A stretch of 49,204 nucleotides of DNA from Burkholderiales bacterium (GCA_947373745.1 CANBZB010000003.1:1-49204); one strand, 5' to 3'. Positions 23,618 through 33,797 are shown, numbered from the stretch's first letter. Translations and numbers: made by a program. The notes: generated by a model not told the origin, from the sequence alone.

Positions 23618-26600
23618 TCAAGCGGTATCAACCATTGAAATGGCCGATTCCATATCTACAGCCACGATGCGAGAAACACCTTGCTCCTGCATGGTCACAC
23701 CAATCAATTGCTCGGCCATTTGCATGGTGATCTTGTTGTGCGAAATGAACAAGAACTGCGTCCCTTTGGACATGGTCGCCACCAATTTGGCAAAGCGTTC
23801 GGTATTCGAATCGTCCAAGGGTGCGTCCACTTCGTCGAGCAAACAAAATGGTGCAGGGTTGAGTTGGAAGATGGCAAAAACCAAGGCAATCGCGGTAAGG
23901 GCTTTCTCGCCACCCGAGAGCAAGTTGATGCTCTGGTTTTTCTTACCTGGAGGCTGAGCCATCACTTGCACTCCCGAATCCAAAATCTCTTCACCAGTCA
24001 TCACCAAGCGGGCGTTGCCGCCGCCAAACAATTCGGGGAACATTTTTCCGAAATGCAGATTCACGCTATTGAAGGTTTCGTCCAATAACGCACGGGTTTC
24101 TGCATCAATCTTGCGAATGGCGTCTTCCAAGGTGGTCATCGCTTCGTTCAAGTCTGCGGACTGGGCATCTAGGAATGTCTTTCGCTCTGTGGCTGCAGTG
24201 AGTTCGTCTAAGGCGGCCATATTGACTGGGCCTAAGGCATTTATTTCGCGCTGGAAACGGTCAATCTCAGACTGCAACCCAGTCAATCGCACATTGTTTT
24301 CTGTAATAGAAAGTGCGATGGCTTCTAGATCAGCGGCGTTGTCTATTAAAAGCTGGTGGTATTGCTCGAAGCCTAAACGGGCGGCTTGTTCTTTGAGTTG
24401 TAAGTCGGTAATGCGTTGACGCATGGGGTCGAGTTCACGTTCTAACCGCAGACGGTGTTCATCGCTTGCGCGTAACTTGGCCGTTAGATCGTCGTATTCG
24501 CTGCGTTTGGCGCCTAGCGCTGTTTCGCGTTCAAGTTTTACATTGAGTGCGGCTTGCAAACCAGATTGAGCCGTGGCGTCAGACAAGCGGGCAAGATCTT
24601 CTTGCACTAACAGCTCTTCTTGCGCAATCGATGCTGACTGCTGCTGAGCTGTTTCAATGATGCGATTGAGCTCGGCTTCGCGCGTCGATAAGCTTCTTTT
24701 AGCAAAGTCGGCCTCTTGGGCTTGGCGCTCTAGTTCGCGTTGACGCTCTCGTGTTGCGTTGAAACTCTGCTGCGCTTGTATGACCGTTTCATCCAATTGG
24801 GCATGGCGCTCTTGCGAATCTGCCAATTGCATATCTAGCGCTTCAAAATCTTCTTGGGCTTGGACTCTGCGGTTATTGAGTTCTAACAACTGCGCGTCGA
24901 CTTCGCCTAAATCTTGGCCAATTTGATCAACACGCGCACGCGTTTGCTCGGCAATTTGCGTCAAACGGAGTAATTCAACCTCTACCTCATGCACCCGTGC
25001 TTGGGCCGCAGTGGATTCCGTCCGCACGCTGACCAAGCTCTGCGAAGCCTCGCGATAGGCATGGTCAATTCGCGATAAGGCCTGACGTGCCTCTTCGCTG
25101 ATCAGGGCTTGCGCTTTAAGACTCTTGTCTAAGTTTTCAATTTCTTGGGAACGGGCTAGAAGGCCTGCTTGCTCATTGTCTTGGGCATAAAAACTCACGC
25201 TATGGGCGGTTACGGCATGGCCTTGGGGAACATAAATAGTCTGCCCAGGTTTAAGTTGTTGGCGCTTGGTCAAGGCCTGCGCCAAATCGGCTGCGACAAA
25301 GCAACCTTGCAACCACTCACCCATCAGGGCTTTGTGGCCCGCGTCATTCAAACGCAGTAATTCTGAGAGGCGCTGTAAGTCGCCAGCCACGTTTTCGAGG
25401 GCTGCGTTTGCAGGTGCGAAAAAGGTGAGCTTGGTGGGTGGTGCATCTGCCGCAAAGCCGCTGACCATCTCTAACTTGCTGATTTCAAATGCTGAAAGCC
25501 GTTCGCGAAGAGCGGCTTCAAGTGCGTTTTCCCAGCCTGCCTGAATATGAATACGCTGCCACAAAGCCTGGAGTCCGTCCAATCCATGAGAGGCTAACCA
25601 GGGCTTTAGCTTGTCGTTCGTTTGAACTTTGGCCTGAAGGGCTTGCAGGGCTTGTAAACGGGCCGATAAATCGGCGTGCTTCGCTTGTTCTGCGTTGACG
25701 TTGTCTTGTGCGTTTTTTCGCGCCTCATCTAACTCTGGAACTTGTGCCTGCAAAGCTTCTAGTTGCGCCGTCTTTTGTTCGGCTGTGGCTTGCGCATCAT
25801 TGCGTTGTGCTTTGAGCTGCTCGATCTTTTGTGGATCTGGTGCATTTAAAGATTGCTGGTCGCTGTTGAGACGCTCTTTGCGTGTCTCTAATTGTTTACT
25901 TTGTTCTTCAATATTGCGTTGGTCCGCCGCAAGCACTTGGATACGCTGCTGAATCTGTGAAACCGCATGACGTTGCTCGTTCGCACGCATTTGCGCTGCT
26001 TCTAAGGCAGTTTCTTGTTCTGGCAAGCTGACGTGTACTTGTTCGATTTGCTCAGACAAGGCGGCAGCTTGAATTTCAGCCTCTCCTAGTTTGTCTGACA
26101 GTTGCGAGATTTCTAGCGTAGCTTGCTCGCTTTGTTGTGTCCATTGCAGGATTTGCTCTTTCATCTGCACAAGCCTTGCCTGTGCGCGTTGACGACCTTC
26201 CACTACAAAACGAATTTCAGCTTCGAGCCGGCCAACTTCGGCGCTGGCCTCGTACAAAGCGCCTTGCGATTGGTTGACCTGATCGCCCGCGGCATAGTGC
26301 GCTTGGCGGATGGTTTCTAAATCGGCCTCAATATGACGCAAGTCGGCAATACGAGATTCCAATTCAGTGACAGATTTGTCAACTTGGTTCTTGATATTGG
26401 TTTGATCAACCTCAGCATCAGCGCGTTTCAAAAACCAAAGCTGCTGCTGTTTGAGGGTGACATCTGATTGCAAGGTATTGAAGCGTTGTGCAACTTCCGC
26501 CTGTTTTTCGAGCTTTTCGAGGTTGGCGGTGAGTTCGCGCAAGATATCTTCAACACGCGTCAAGTTCTCGCGGGTATCGCTGAGGCGGTTTTCGGTTTCA

Positions 26601-27133
26601 CGGCGACGCTCTTTGTATTTGGAGACGCCTGCGGCCTCTTCCAAAAACAAACGGAGTTCTTCCGGTTTGGATTCAATGATGCGGCTGATCGTGCCCTGTC
26701 CAATGATGGCGTAGGCCCTTGGACCTAGGCCCGTACCCAAAAACACGTCTTGAACGTCGCGGCGGCGAACGGGCTGGTTGTTGATGTAATAGCTACTAGT
26801 TCCATCACGGGTCAAGACACGTTTAACTGCAATTTCAGTGAATTGGCTCCACTGACCACCCGCACGGTAATCGGAGTTATCGAAAACGAGCTCTACGCTA
26901 GAGCGGCTGGCAGCTTTGCGACTGGTTGTGCCGTTAAAAATAACGTCTTGCATGGAGTCGCCTCGCAACTCGCTGGCGCGACTTTCACCCAAAACCCAGC
27001 GCACAGCGTCCATGATGTTCGACTTGCCACAACCGTTGGGGCCGACCACACCAACCAATTGACCAGGTAAAAGAAAATTCGTGGGTTCTGCAAATGACTT
27101 AAAACCCGACAATTTGATTGAATTCAGACGCAC
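23618..27133 (-). CDS. smc: Chromosome segregation ATPase SMC
   Basis: Structural maintenance of chromosomes ATPase that organises and segregates the nucleoid. The 1171 residues show the N-terminal head with Walker A GPNGCGKSN (about 32-40), two long Gln/Glu/Ala-rich coiled coils, a hinge around 510-650 (GLQALWQRIHIQAGWENAL region), and a C-terminal head with signature LLSGGEKALTAIAL and Walker B CLLDEVDAPLDD. Length is typical. It is followed 13 nt later by zipA and preceded 28 nt upstream by a small Hpt gene on the same strand. ScpA and ScpB are not in this window. Confidence 0.96.
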   Translation of the reverse strand: MRLNSIKLSGFKSFAEPTNFLLPGQLVGVVGPNGCGKSNIMDAVRWVLGESRASELRGDSMQDVIFNGTTSRKAASRSSVELVFDNSDYRAGGQWSQFTEIAVKRVLTRDGTSSYYINNQPVRRRDVQDVFLGTGLGPRAYAIIGQGTISRIIESKPEELRLFLEEAAGVSKYKERRRETENRLSDTRENLTRVEDILRELTANLEKLEKQAEVAQRFNTLQSDVTLKQQQLWFLKRADAEVDQTNIKNQVDKSVTELESRIADLRHIEADLETIRQAHYAAGDQVNQSQGALYEASAEVGRLEAEIRFVVEGRQRAQARLVQMKEQILQWTQQSEQATLEISQLSDKLGEAEIQAAALSEQIEQVHVSLPEQETALEAAQMRANEQRHAVSQIQQRIQVLAADQRNIEEQSKQLETRKERLNSDQQSLNAPDPQKIEQLKAQRNDAQATAEQKTAQLEALQAQVPELDEARKNAQDNVNAEQAKHADLSARLQALQALQAKVQTNDKLKPWLASHGLDGLQALWQRIHIQAGWENALEAALRERLSAFEISKLEMVSGFAADAPPTKLTFFAPANAALENVAGDLQRLSELLRLNDAGHKALMGEWLQGCFVAADLAQALTKRQQLKPGQTIYVPQGHAVTAHSVSFYAQDNEQAGLLARSQEIENLDKSLKAQALISEEARQALSRIDHAYREASQSLVSVRTESTAAQARVHEVEVELLRLTQIAEQTRARVDQIGQDLGEVDAQLLELNNRRVQAQEDFEALDMQLADSQERHAQLDETVIQAQQSFNATRERQRELERQAQEADFAKRSLSTREAELNRIIETAQQQSASIAQEELLVQEDLARLSDATAQSGLQAALNVKLERETALGAKRSEYDDLTAKLRASDEHRLRLERELDPMRQRITDLQLKEQAARLGFEQYHQLLIDNAADLEAIALSITENNVRLTGLQSEIDRFQREINALGPVNMAALDELTAATERKTFLDAQSADLNEAMTTLEDAIRKIDAETRALLDETFNSVNLHFGKMFPELFGGGNARLVMTGEEILDSGVQVMAQPPGKKNQSINLLSGGEKALTAIALVFAIFQLNPAPFCLLDEVDAPLDDSNTERFAKLVATMSKGTQFLFISHNKITMQMAEQLIGVTMQEQGVSRIVAVDMESAISMVDTA

Positions 27134-27161
27134 CTAGAAACCTCTTTGAACTGGGTATGCA

Positions 27162-27503
27162 TCATAAAGCGTTCAGACGGGCACGAACCTGTGATAGCAA
27201 CAGCTCCAAATTGGGTACCAAGGTAGTAAATTGAGACTTTGTCAACTCAAAGGGCTGATTCCTAGATTTGGCATATAAATCGATTACCGAAGCTCCTAAG
27301 GATTCACCTGTGAACATGGGTAAAAAGCCTTTAAGTGCGTGAAGCGCATGCTCTGCTTTTTGCGTATTTCCGTGGGAAAAAGCGGCATCAAGAGTCAGTA
27401 GTTCCTGAGCCAAGCTGTGCTCAAAAGTGACTAAAAGTTGTTGCAACTGCTCAGGTTCATGGGCGAATTCTTTAGCGCGTGTTAAATCTAGCAGTAAAGA
27501 CAT
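27162..27503 (-). CDS. Orphan histidine phosphotransfer (Hpt) domain protein
   Basis: A 113-residue, largely helical protein consisting only of an Hpt domain. The phosphoacceptor motif is HALKG, with His55 as the likely phosphorylated residue; helices before and after it fit the four-helix bundle. Hpt proteins relay phosphate between response-regulator receiver domains, but no histidine kinase or receiver protein is encoded in this window. It is on the smc strand, 28 nt upstream, so it is probably co-transcribed with smc-zipA-ligA. It is divergent from dapC. No strong ribosome binding site is seen. The segment after HALKG reads FLPMF rather than the small-residue Hpt consensus, so activity is not certain. 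Confidence 0.75.
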   Translation of the reverse strand: MSLLLDLTRAKEFAHEPEQLQQLLVTFEHSLAQELLTLDAAFSHGNTQKAEHALHALKGFLPMFTGESLGASVIDLYAKSRNQPFELTKSQFTTLVPNLELLLSQVRARLNAL

Positions 27504-27537
27504 GGGCGAGAGGTAAATTAAAGGGTTGAGGCTTAAG

Positions 27538-27543
27538 GATAAT
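27538..27543 (+). promoter_or_regulatory. Candidate -10 between divergent hpt and dapC
   Basis: GATAAT lies 7 nt before the dapC ATG. On the other strand the overlapping TATTAT can serve as a -10 for hpt. An AAGGA just before it could also act as a long-spaced ribosome binding site for dapC. The 47-bp divergent region holds nothing else I recognise, and no clear -35 is present on either strand. Confidence 0.3.
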
Positions 27544-27550
27544 AGCAGTC

Positions 27551-28741
27551 ATGAACCCTCTATTAAAAAGCCTTCAGCCCTACCCTTTTGAGCGTTTGAA
27601 GCAGCTTTTTTCCACGGTTACTCCTTCGGAAAAATATTCCCCCATCAGCCTGGGCATTGGTGAGCCAAGGCATGCCACGCCTCAACTGGTTTTGGATGCC
27701 CTCGCTACCTCTACTGAGGCATTAAGTTCCTATCCTGCGACAGCAGGCTTACCTGCCATGCGCCAATCCTGCGCCAATTGGGTGCAAAGGCGTTATGGCT
27801 TGACGCTAAATCCGAACACCCAAATCTTGCCGATCAACGGTTCTCGTGAAGCATTGTTTGCGTTTGCCCAAACCGTGGTTGATAGCGCGAAAGCTGGGGC
27901 GACTGTGGTGTGCCCAAATCCTTTCTATCAAATCTACGAGGGTGCAGCCTTGCTTGCAGGCGCACAAGCCTACTACGCGCCAAGTGACCCTGCTTTGAAT
28001 TTCAATGTGGATTGGTCAAAAGTTCCAGAAAACGTCTGGAAAAACACGCAGCTACTCTTTGTTTGCTCACCTGGCAACCCAACTGGCTCGGTAATGCCCT
28101 TGGCAGACTGGAAAACATTGTTTGAATTGAGTGACCGTTATGGCTTTGTCATTGCGAGCGACGAGTGCTACAGCGAGATTTATTTTCGGGAAGAGCCCCC
28201 ATTAGGGGGCTTAGAAGCCGCATTTAAATTAGGACGGACAGATTACAAAAACTTAGTCGCATTTACCAGTCTTTCCAAACGCAGCAATGTGCCTGGCATG
28301 CGAAGCGGCTTTGTGGCTGGGGATGTCACCCTTCTTAAACAGTTTTTGCTCTATCGCACCTACCACGGCAGCGCTATGAGTGGCATGGTGCAGGCGGCCA
28401 GCATAGCGGCCTGGAATGACGAAGCCCATGTTGTTGCCAATCGTGATATGTACCGTCAAAAGTTTGCGGCGGTTACCCCCCTGCTAGCGCAAGCGTTAGA
28501 CGTTAAGTTGCCTGATGCAGGTTTTTACCTGTGGGCGACTGTCCCTGGGGGGGACGACCAAGCTTTCGCAAGAGATCTCCTAGCTCAATACAATGTGACA
28601 GTATTGCCGGGCAGCTTTTTAGCGCGTGAGTCTCACGGCTTCAATCCTGGTGCGGGGCGCATTCGCATGGCTTTGGTTGCGGAAACCCAAGAGTGCATGC
28701 AAGCCGCACAACGCATCGTTGAATTTGTTCAACACCAGTAA
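27551..28741 (+). CDS. dapC: Succinyldiaminopimelate transaminase DapC
   Basis: PLP-dependent class I/II aminotransferase that makes N-succinyl-L,L-2,6-diaminopimelate in the lysine and peptidoglycan precursor pathway. The 396-residue protein has PGNPTG (Asn176), the PLP-ring Asp204 in IASDECY, the Schiff-base Lys243 in [13 protein letters not shown], and a C-terminal arginine region (GAGRIRMAL). The DapC assignment rests on dapD and dapE lying directly downstream, since related aminotransferases share these motifs. dapD begins 29 nt after its stop. Confidence 0.93.
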   Translation: MNPLLKSLQPYPFERLKQLFSTVTPSEKYSPISLGIGEPRHATPQLVLDALATSTEALSSYPATAGLPAMRQSCANWVQRRYGLTLNPNTQILPINGSREALFAFAQTVVDSAKAGATVVCPNPFYQIYEGAALLAGAQAYYAPSDPALNFNVDWSKVPENVWKNTQLLFVCSPGNPTGSVMPLADWKTLFELSDRYGFVIASDECYSEIYFREEPPLGGLEAAFKLGRTDYKNLVAFTSLSKRSNVPGMRSGFVAGDVTLLKQFLLYRTYHGSAMSGMVQAASIAAWNDEAHVVANRDMYRQKFAAVTPLLAQALDVKLPDAGFYLWATVPGGDDQAFARDLLAQYNVTVLPGSFLARESHGFNPGAGRIRMALVAETQECMQAAQRIVEFVQHQ

Positions 28742-28770
28742 TTCCTCTTTACTTTTCAAAAAGACCAACC

Positions 28771-29595
28771 ATGACAGCACAACTTCAATCCATCATTGAT
28801 ACCGCTTGGGACAACCGCGCATCCATCAACGCTACTAACGCATCGCAAGAAGTTCGCGATGCCGTAGAACACGTTATTGCCGAAATGAACGCTGGACGTA
28901 TGCGCGTAGCCACCCGCCAAGCGGTTGGCCAATGGACAACGCACCAGTGGATTAAAAAAGCGGTGTTGCTGTCCTTCCGTTTGAAAGACAACGAAGTTAT
29001 CAAAGCCGGTGACTTGGGCTTCTATGACAAAGTCCCCACAAAATTCGCGCATTTGAGCGAAGAAGAAATGAAAGCGAGCGGCGTTCGCGTGGTTCCACCC
29101 GCTGTTGCACGCCGTGGCAGCTATATCGCCAAGGGCGCGATCCTCATGCCTAGTTACGTCAATATTGGGGCCTATGTCGACGAAGGCACCATGGTCGATA
29201 CATGGGCCACTGTTGGTTCATGCGCACAAGTGGGTAAAAACGTCCATTTATCTGGCGGCGTTGGTCTAGGCGGTGTGCTCGAACCCGTGCAAGCCAACCC
29301 CACCATCATTGAAGACAACTGCTTTATTGGTGCCCGCTCCGAGGTTGTGGAAGGCGTGATTGTTGAAGAGAACTCTGTGATCTCTATGGGCGTTTATATT
29401 GGCCAAAGCACCAAAATCTATGACCGAGCAACTGGCGAAGTGACGTACGGTCGTATCCCCTCTGGCTCAGTTGTGGTCTCTGGTAATTTACCCAGCGCAG
29501 ATGGCAAATACAGCTTGTATTGCGCGGTCATCGTCAAACGCGTTGACGCGCAGACCCGTGCCAAAACATCGTTGAACGACTTGTTGCGCGACTAA
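28771..29595 (+). CDS. dapD: Tetrahydrodipicolinate N-succinyltransferase DapD
   Basis: Transfers succinyl from succinyl-CoA to tetrahydrodipicolinate, the step before DapC. At 274 residues it equals the E. coli enzyme in length. It has an N-terminal helical domain and a left-handed beta-helix of hexapeptide repeats visible from about residue 110 ([39 protein letters not shown]). [16 protein letters not shown] is a DapD hallmark. It lies between dapC and dapE in one operon. Confidence 0.96.
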   Translation: MTAQLQSIIDTAWDNRASINATNASQEVRDAVEHVIAEMNAGRMRVATRQAVGQWTTHQWIKKAVLLSFRLKDNEVIKAGDLGFYDKVPTKFAHLSEEEMKASGVRVVPPAVARRGSYIAKGAILMPSYVNIGAYVDEGTMVDTWATVGSCAQVGKNVHLSGGVGLGGVLEPVQANPTIIEDNCFIGARSEVVEGVIVEENSVISMGVYIGQSTKIYDRATGEVTYGRIPSGSVVVSGNLPSADGKYSLYCAVIVKRVDAQTRAKTSLNDLLRD

Positions 29596-29611
29596 ATTTT
29601 CGTTGTCCCCC

Positions 29612-30790
29612 ATGTCCCGCACCCTTGCGCTTGCCGAACAACTGATTGCACGTCCTTCGGCAACGCCTGAGGATGCCGGTTGTTTGGATTTAATAGCTTC
29701 TCACCTTGCGCCCTTAGGTTTTGTGTGTGAACGCATCGATAGCGGGCCAGACGCATTTCGTGTCAGCAATTTGTGGGCAATCAAACGCAGCACGCATGCC
29801 AACGCAAAAACATTGGTATTTGCGGGTCACACGGACGTAGTCCCAACTGGCCCCATTGCCCACTGGCGTAGCGACCCTTTTACGCCAACGCACCGCGACG
29901 GTAAATTGTTTGGTCGCGGCAGCAGTGATATGAAAACCTCATTGGCTGCTATGGTGGTTTCTATTGAAGAATTTCTAGCGGTTCAGACTGAGCCCGCTTT
30001 GAACATTGCCGTACTTTTCACCAGTGACGAAGAAGGTCCTGCTGTGGATGGGACCGTCAAAGTTTGCGAAGCCCTGAAATCCCGTGGTGAAAAACTCGAT
30101 TGGTGCATTGTGGGCGAACCCACATCGGTATCGCGTACGGGCGACATGATCAAAAACGGACGCCGTGGAACCATGAGCGGTAAGCTCACCATCAAAGGTA
30201 TTCAAGGGCATATTGCCTATCCGCAGTTGGCGCTCAATCCCATTCATGCCTTTGCACCTGCCCTGGCTGAACTCGCGCAAAAAGTATGGGATGAGGGTAA
30301 TGAATTTTTTCAGCCAACCTCTTGGCAGATTAGCAATATTCACGCGGGCACTGGTGCTAGCAATGTCATTCCAGGGGAGTGCATCGTAGATTTCAATTTC
30401 CGCTTTTCTACCGAATGCACAACCAATCAATTGCAACGCGGTGTAGAGGAAGTTTTAGAGCGTCACACACTGAACTACGCGATCACGTGGGTCATCGGAG
30501 GCTTGCCATTCCTTACTAAACCTGGCGATTTGGTACACGCTGTTCAAACCGCTATTGCAGATGAAACAGGCATAGAAACACAACTCTCGACAACGGGGGG
30601 GACCAGCGATGGCCGTTTTATTGCACAAATATGTCCGCAGGTCATTGAATTGGGGCCGCCCAACGCAACCATACATAAGATTGATGAACACATTGCTCTT
30701 GCAGATATTGAACCTCTCAAAAATATCTACCGACGCGTTTTAGAACGCTTACACAGCCTAGCCTCTGGCAACGAACAGCGCGTGCAATGA
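29612..30790 (+). CDS. dapE: Succinyl-diaminopimelate desuccinylase DapE
   Basis: Zinc-dependent M20-family hydrolase that releases succinate to give L,L-diaminopimelate. The 392-residue protein has the metal-site motifs [11 protein letters not shown] (His, Asp), [14 protein letters not shown] (Asp) and [12 protein letters not shown] (Glu pair), and the dimerisation segment with [24 protein letters not shown] is also typical. The ATG at 29612 is used; the ORF-track start is a TTG three codons upstream. The stop overlaps prmB (ATGA). Confidence 0.95.
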   Translation: MSRTLALAEQLIARPSATPEDAGCLDLIASHLAPLGFVCERIDSGPDAFRVSNLWAIKRSTHANAKTLVFAGHTDVVPTGPIAHWRSDPFTPTHRDGKLFGRGSSDMKTSLAAMVVSIEEFLAVQTEPALNIAVLFTSDEEGPAVDGTVKVCEALKSRGEKLDWCIVGEPTSVSRTGDMIKNGRRGTMSGKLTIKGIQGHIAYPQLALNPIHAFAPALAELAQKVWDEGNEFFQPTSWQISNIHAGTGASNVIPGECIVDFNFRFSTECTTNQLQRGVEEVLERHTLNYAITWVIGGLPFLTKPGDLVHAVQTAIADETGIETQLSTTGGTSDGRFIAQICPQVIELGPPNATIHKIDEHIALADIEPLKNIYRRVLERLHSLASGNEQRVQ

Positions 30791-31695
30791 CGTCACGCCA
30801 AAGACTGAGCGCATTAATCACTGACTGTGCCACCCAACTTGAGAACGCCCATGCCCATGCGGGCTTAAGTTTTGGGCACGGCACCAACAATGCGCAGGAC
30901 GAAGCAGCTTGGTTGGTTTTATGGCAACTTGGTTTGCCCTTAGATACAGACTTTACCGACGACGAACAGGACGCATGGGTTGAAGCGGTCGACACCAGCA
31001 AGGTCCATCAATTGATTGCGCAGCGCATAGAGACGCGTAAGCCTGCAGCGTATTTGACACAAGAAGCATGGCTGGAAGGCGTTTCTTTTTATGTAGACGA
31101 ACGCGTGATCGTTCCGCGATCTTTAATAGCGGAAGTCTTAGCCTCTGGAAGTATTGATCCCTGGTTATCGACAAACACCAAGCGGGTACTCGATATGTGC
31201 ACGGGAAACGGTAGTTTGGGGATTCTTTCTGCCCTTGCCTATCCAGAAGTAGAGGTGATTGGCAGTGATATCAGCACTGAAGCTTTAGAGGTTGCCCAAA
31301 TTAATATTGACCGCCATGGATTGCAAGAGCGTGTGAAATTGCTGCACTCAGATGGGTTTCAAAATATCCAAGATAAATTTGATCTTATTTTGTGTAACCC
31401 TCCCTATGTGAATAGCCAGAGCATGGCGATATTGCCAAAAGAATATGTCAGCGAACCCGCATTAGCCTTAGATGGCGGCCCCGATGGCATGCGCTTTATT
31501 TCTCAACTCTTGCATGATGCTCCCAATTACATGCGAGAAAACGCTGTTCTGGTTTTAGAAATAGGGAATGAACGCGATTTCTTCGAAGCTGCTTTTCCTA
31601 AACTCGACGTTGTTTGGTTAAGCACCAGTGCGGGCGATGACCAAGTTCTTTTGATGGCTCGACAGGCAATCATTCTTCACAACACCAACACATGA
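30787..31695 (+). CDS. prmB: Ribosomal protein uL3 glutamine methyltransferase PrmB
   Basis: SAM-dependent N5-glutamine methyltransferase acting on ribosomal protein L3. The 302-residue protein has a SAM-binding motif [16 protein letters not shown] and the catalytic NPPY tetrapeptide in [11 protein letters not shown]. The N-terminal domain ([15 protein letters not shown]) resembles PrmB more than PrmC, which methylates release factors; this distinction is the main uncertainty. It overlaps dapE at the start and the ABC-F gene at the end by 4 nt each. Confidence 0.9.
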   Translation: MTSRQRLSALITDCATQLENAHAHAGLSFGHGTNNAQDEAAWLVLWQLGLPLDTDFTDDEQDAWVEAVDTSKVHQLIAQRIETRKPAAYLTQEAWLEGVSFYVDERVIVPRSLIAEVLASGSIDPWLSTNTKRVLDMCTGNGSLGILSALAYPEVEVIGSDISTEALEVAQINIDRHGLQERVKLLHSDGFQNIQDKFDLILCNPPYVNSQSMAILPKEYVSEPALALDGGPDGMRFISQLLHDAPNYMRENAVLVLEIGNERDFFEAAFPKLDVVWLSTSAGDDQVLLMARQAIILHNTNT

Positions 31696-33638
31696 TTACC
31701 TTAAAAAATATTGTTTTGCGCAGAAGTGCCAAGGTCTTACTCGATAACGCGTCTGTCACCATCAATCCATCTGAAAAAGTAGGTTTGGTCGGTCGCAATG
31801 GTGCGGGTAAGTCGACGCTTTTTGGACTTTTGAACGGCAGTTTGCAAGAAGACGCCGGCCAATATCACATACCAGCCCAGTGGCGCATGGGACAAGTAGC
31901 GCAGGACATGCCAGAGACAGACCAAAGTGCGACTGAATTCGTGATCGAAGGCGATACCGTTTTATGCGATGCCCGACTTGAAGTCGCCGCTGCCGAGGCC
32001 AGCGGCGATGGCGATCGTATGGGCCACGCCTACATGGCACTTTATGACGCCGGCGAGCACGACGCGCCCGCTCGTGCGCAATCCTTAATATTAGGTCTTG
32101 GATTTAAAACCACGGAACTAGACAACCCCGTCAACAGCTTTTCGGGCGGTTGGCGTATGCGCTTGCAATTGGCGCGGGCGTTGATGTGCCCTTCTGATTT
32201 ACTCTTGTTAGACGAACCCACCAACCATTTGGATTTGGATGCACTTGTTTGGCTGGAAGCGTGGCTCAAGCGTTACGAAGGCACGATGGTGGTGATTAGC
32301 CATGACCGTGAGTTTTTAGATGCCGTCACCAATGTCACCTTGCACATTGATGCTGCCAAGCTGGTGAGGTACGGTGGCAATTACAGCAAGTTCGAGGATA
32401 TGCGCGCCGAACAAATGGAATTGCAACAAAATGCTTTTGCCAAACAGCAAGACAAGATTGCGCATCTACAAAAATTTATTGCACGCTTTAAAGCCAAAGC
32501 CAGTAAAGCCAAACAAGCCCAAAGCCGCGTCAAGGCTTTGGACCGGATGGAAAAAATTGCGCCATTGCTAGCGGATGCAGACTTTAGCTTTGAGTTCAAA
32601 GAGCCTGCTAATTTGCCCAACCCTATGTTGTCCATGCAAGGCGTTTCATTTGGTTACCCGCCCTTGTCAGATGCACCAGAAGGCACTGCGCCCACTGTCA
32701 TCGTACAAAACGTCAGCCGCTCTGTGTTGGCAGGTCAACGCATTGGTATTTTGGGCGCGAACGGCCAAGGCAAATCAACGGTTGTAAAGACGATTGCCCG
32801 CGATTTAGAGGCATTGGCTGGAGAAATAACGGAAGGAAAAGGCTTGAACATAGGCTACTTTGCACAGCAAGAACTTGATGTTTTGAAGCCTGCCGATACG
32901 CCCTTGCAGCACATGATTGATTTGGTAAAAAAACTTACCACGCAAGGAAAATTAGCAGGGCAAGCTACGCGCGAGCAAGATTTACGAAGTTATTTAGGCC
33001 AATTTAACTTCAGCGGGGACATGGTCAAACAAGCGGTTGGGAGCATGAGTGGTGGCGAGAAAGCCCGTTTAGTGTTGTGCATGATCGTTTGGCAACGCCC
33101 CAACCTCTTGCTGCTAGACGAACCCACCAACCACCTAGATTTAGCCACACGCGAAGCCTTGAGCATGGCCCTTAATGAGTTTGAAGGCACGGTTATGTTG
33201 GTGAGCCATGACCGCGCTTTACTTAGAGCGGTATGCGATGAGTTCTGGATGGTTTCGCGTGGTGGTATTGCACCGTTTGATGGTGACTTGGATGACTACC
33301 AGCGCTATTTGCTTGAAGAAAGTAAACGCCTCAGAGCCGAGGCAGTTGCTGCTGCAAACGCAACTCCCGCCGCACCTGCTAAACCCGCAGTCGACAACAG
33401 CCAAAATAACAAACAGGTACAAGAGAAGTTAAAACCTTTGAAAAAAGAGCTTGAAAAAGTAGAACCAAAGTTAGCTGCACTAGAGCAAGAAAAGGAATTA
33501 ACGCTTCAAAAACTCCTAGAGCCGTTGGATCCGAAAGAGATTGCCAACACCTCTAAACGTTTAAAAATAATTGAACAAGAAATAGCAGTTCTTGAAGCGC
33601 GTTGGTTGGAGATTAACGAGGCGCTTGAGGCTATATAA
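31692..33638 (+). CDS. ABC-F family ATPase (YheS-like)
   Basis: Soluble protein with two ABC ATPase domains and no membrane segment, of the ABC-F translation-factor type, 648 residues. Domain 1 has Walker A GRNGAGKST, signature FSGGWRMR and LLDEPTNHLD; domain 2 has GANGQGKST, MSGGEKAR and LLDEPTNHLD. A charged linker (FIARFKAKASKAKQAQSRVKAL) lies between them, as in ribosomal E-site binding members. The C-terminus is a Lys/Glu coiled coil preceded by an Ala/Pro stretch. The order of features fits YheS better than Uup or EttA. It is coupled to prmB and followed by a strong terminator. Confidence 0.88.
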   Translation: MITLKNIVLRRSAKVLLDNASVTINPSEKVGLVGRNGAGKSTLFGLLNGSLQEDAGQYHIPAQWRMGQVAQDMPETDQSATEFVIEGDTVLCDARLEVAAAEASGDGDRMGHAYMALYDAGEHDAPARAQSLILGLGFKTTELDNPVNSFSGGWRMRLQLARALMCPSDLLLLDEPTNHLDLDALVWLEAWLKRYEGTMVVISHDREFLDAVTNVTLHIDAAKLVRYGGNYSKFEDMRAEQMELQQNAFAKQQDKIAHLQKFIARFKAKASKAKQAQSRVKALDRMEKIAPLLADADFSFEFKEPANLPNPMLSMQGVSFGYPPLSDAPEGTAPTVIVQNVSRSVLAGQRIGILGANGQGKSTVVKTIARDLEALAGEITEGKGLNIGYFAQQELDVLKPADTPLQHMIDLVKKLTTQGKLAGQATREQDLRSYLGQFNFSGDMVKQAVGSMSGGEKARLVLCMIVWQRPNLLLLDEPTNHLDLATREALSMALNEFEGTVMLVSHDRALLRAVCDEFWMVSRGGIAPFDGDLDDYQRYLLEESKRLRAEAVAAANATPAAPAKPAVDNSQNNKQVQEKLKPLKKELEKVEPKLAALEQEKELTLQKLLEPLDPKEIANTSKRLKIIEQEIAVLEARWLEINEALEAI

Positions 33639-33643
33639 ATGAA

Positions 33644-33672
33644 AAAAGGGTTTGCATTAAGCAAACCCTTTT
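33644..33672. terminator. Bidirectional intrinsic terminator (ABC-F gene / tRNA-Lys)
   Basis: A 12-bp perfect stem (AAAAGGGTTTGC / GCAAACCCTTTT) with a 5-nt loop starts 5 nt after the ABC-F stop. Read on the plus strand it ends in TTTT then AAGTTTTA; read on the minus strand, 10 nt after the tRNA 3' end, the stem runs into six Ts. It therefore suits both convergent transcripts, with the stronger T-run on the tRNA side. Confidence 0.88.
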
Positions 33673-33681
33673 AAGTTTTAA

Positions 33682-33757
33682 TGGTGGGACCAGCGGGGGT
33701 CGAACCCACGACAAACGGATTAAAAGTCCGCTGCTCTACCAACTGAGCTATGGTCCC
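33682..33757 (-). tRNA. tRNA-Lys (anticodon UUU)
   Basis: A complete 76-nt cloverleaf on the minus strand. The acceptor stem GGGACCA pairs with TGGTCCC; the D-arm region AGCTCAGTTGGTAGAGC, the anticodon stem-loop CGGACTTTTAATCCG with anticodon TTT, and the T-arm GTGGGTTCGAACCCCCG follow, and the 3' CCA is encoded. The anticodon loop has A37 after U36, the substrate context for t6A and its cyclic form. It lies downstream of tcdA on the same strand, with about 40 nt of leader, and just ahead of the bidirectional terminator. Confidence 0.98.
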
Positions 33758-33797
33758 GTCCCGCGATATAGCAATTTGCTACAGCGCGAAGCCTCAA

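Noticed and set aside
33769-33781. Short palindrome TAGCAATTTGCTA in the tRNA-Lys leader
   Set aside because: Only 6-bp arms in A/T-rich sequence, with no second copy seen and no clear role.
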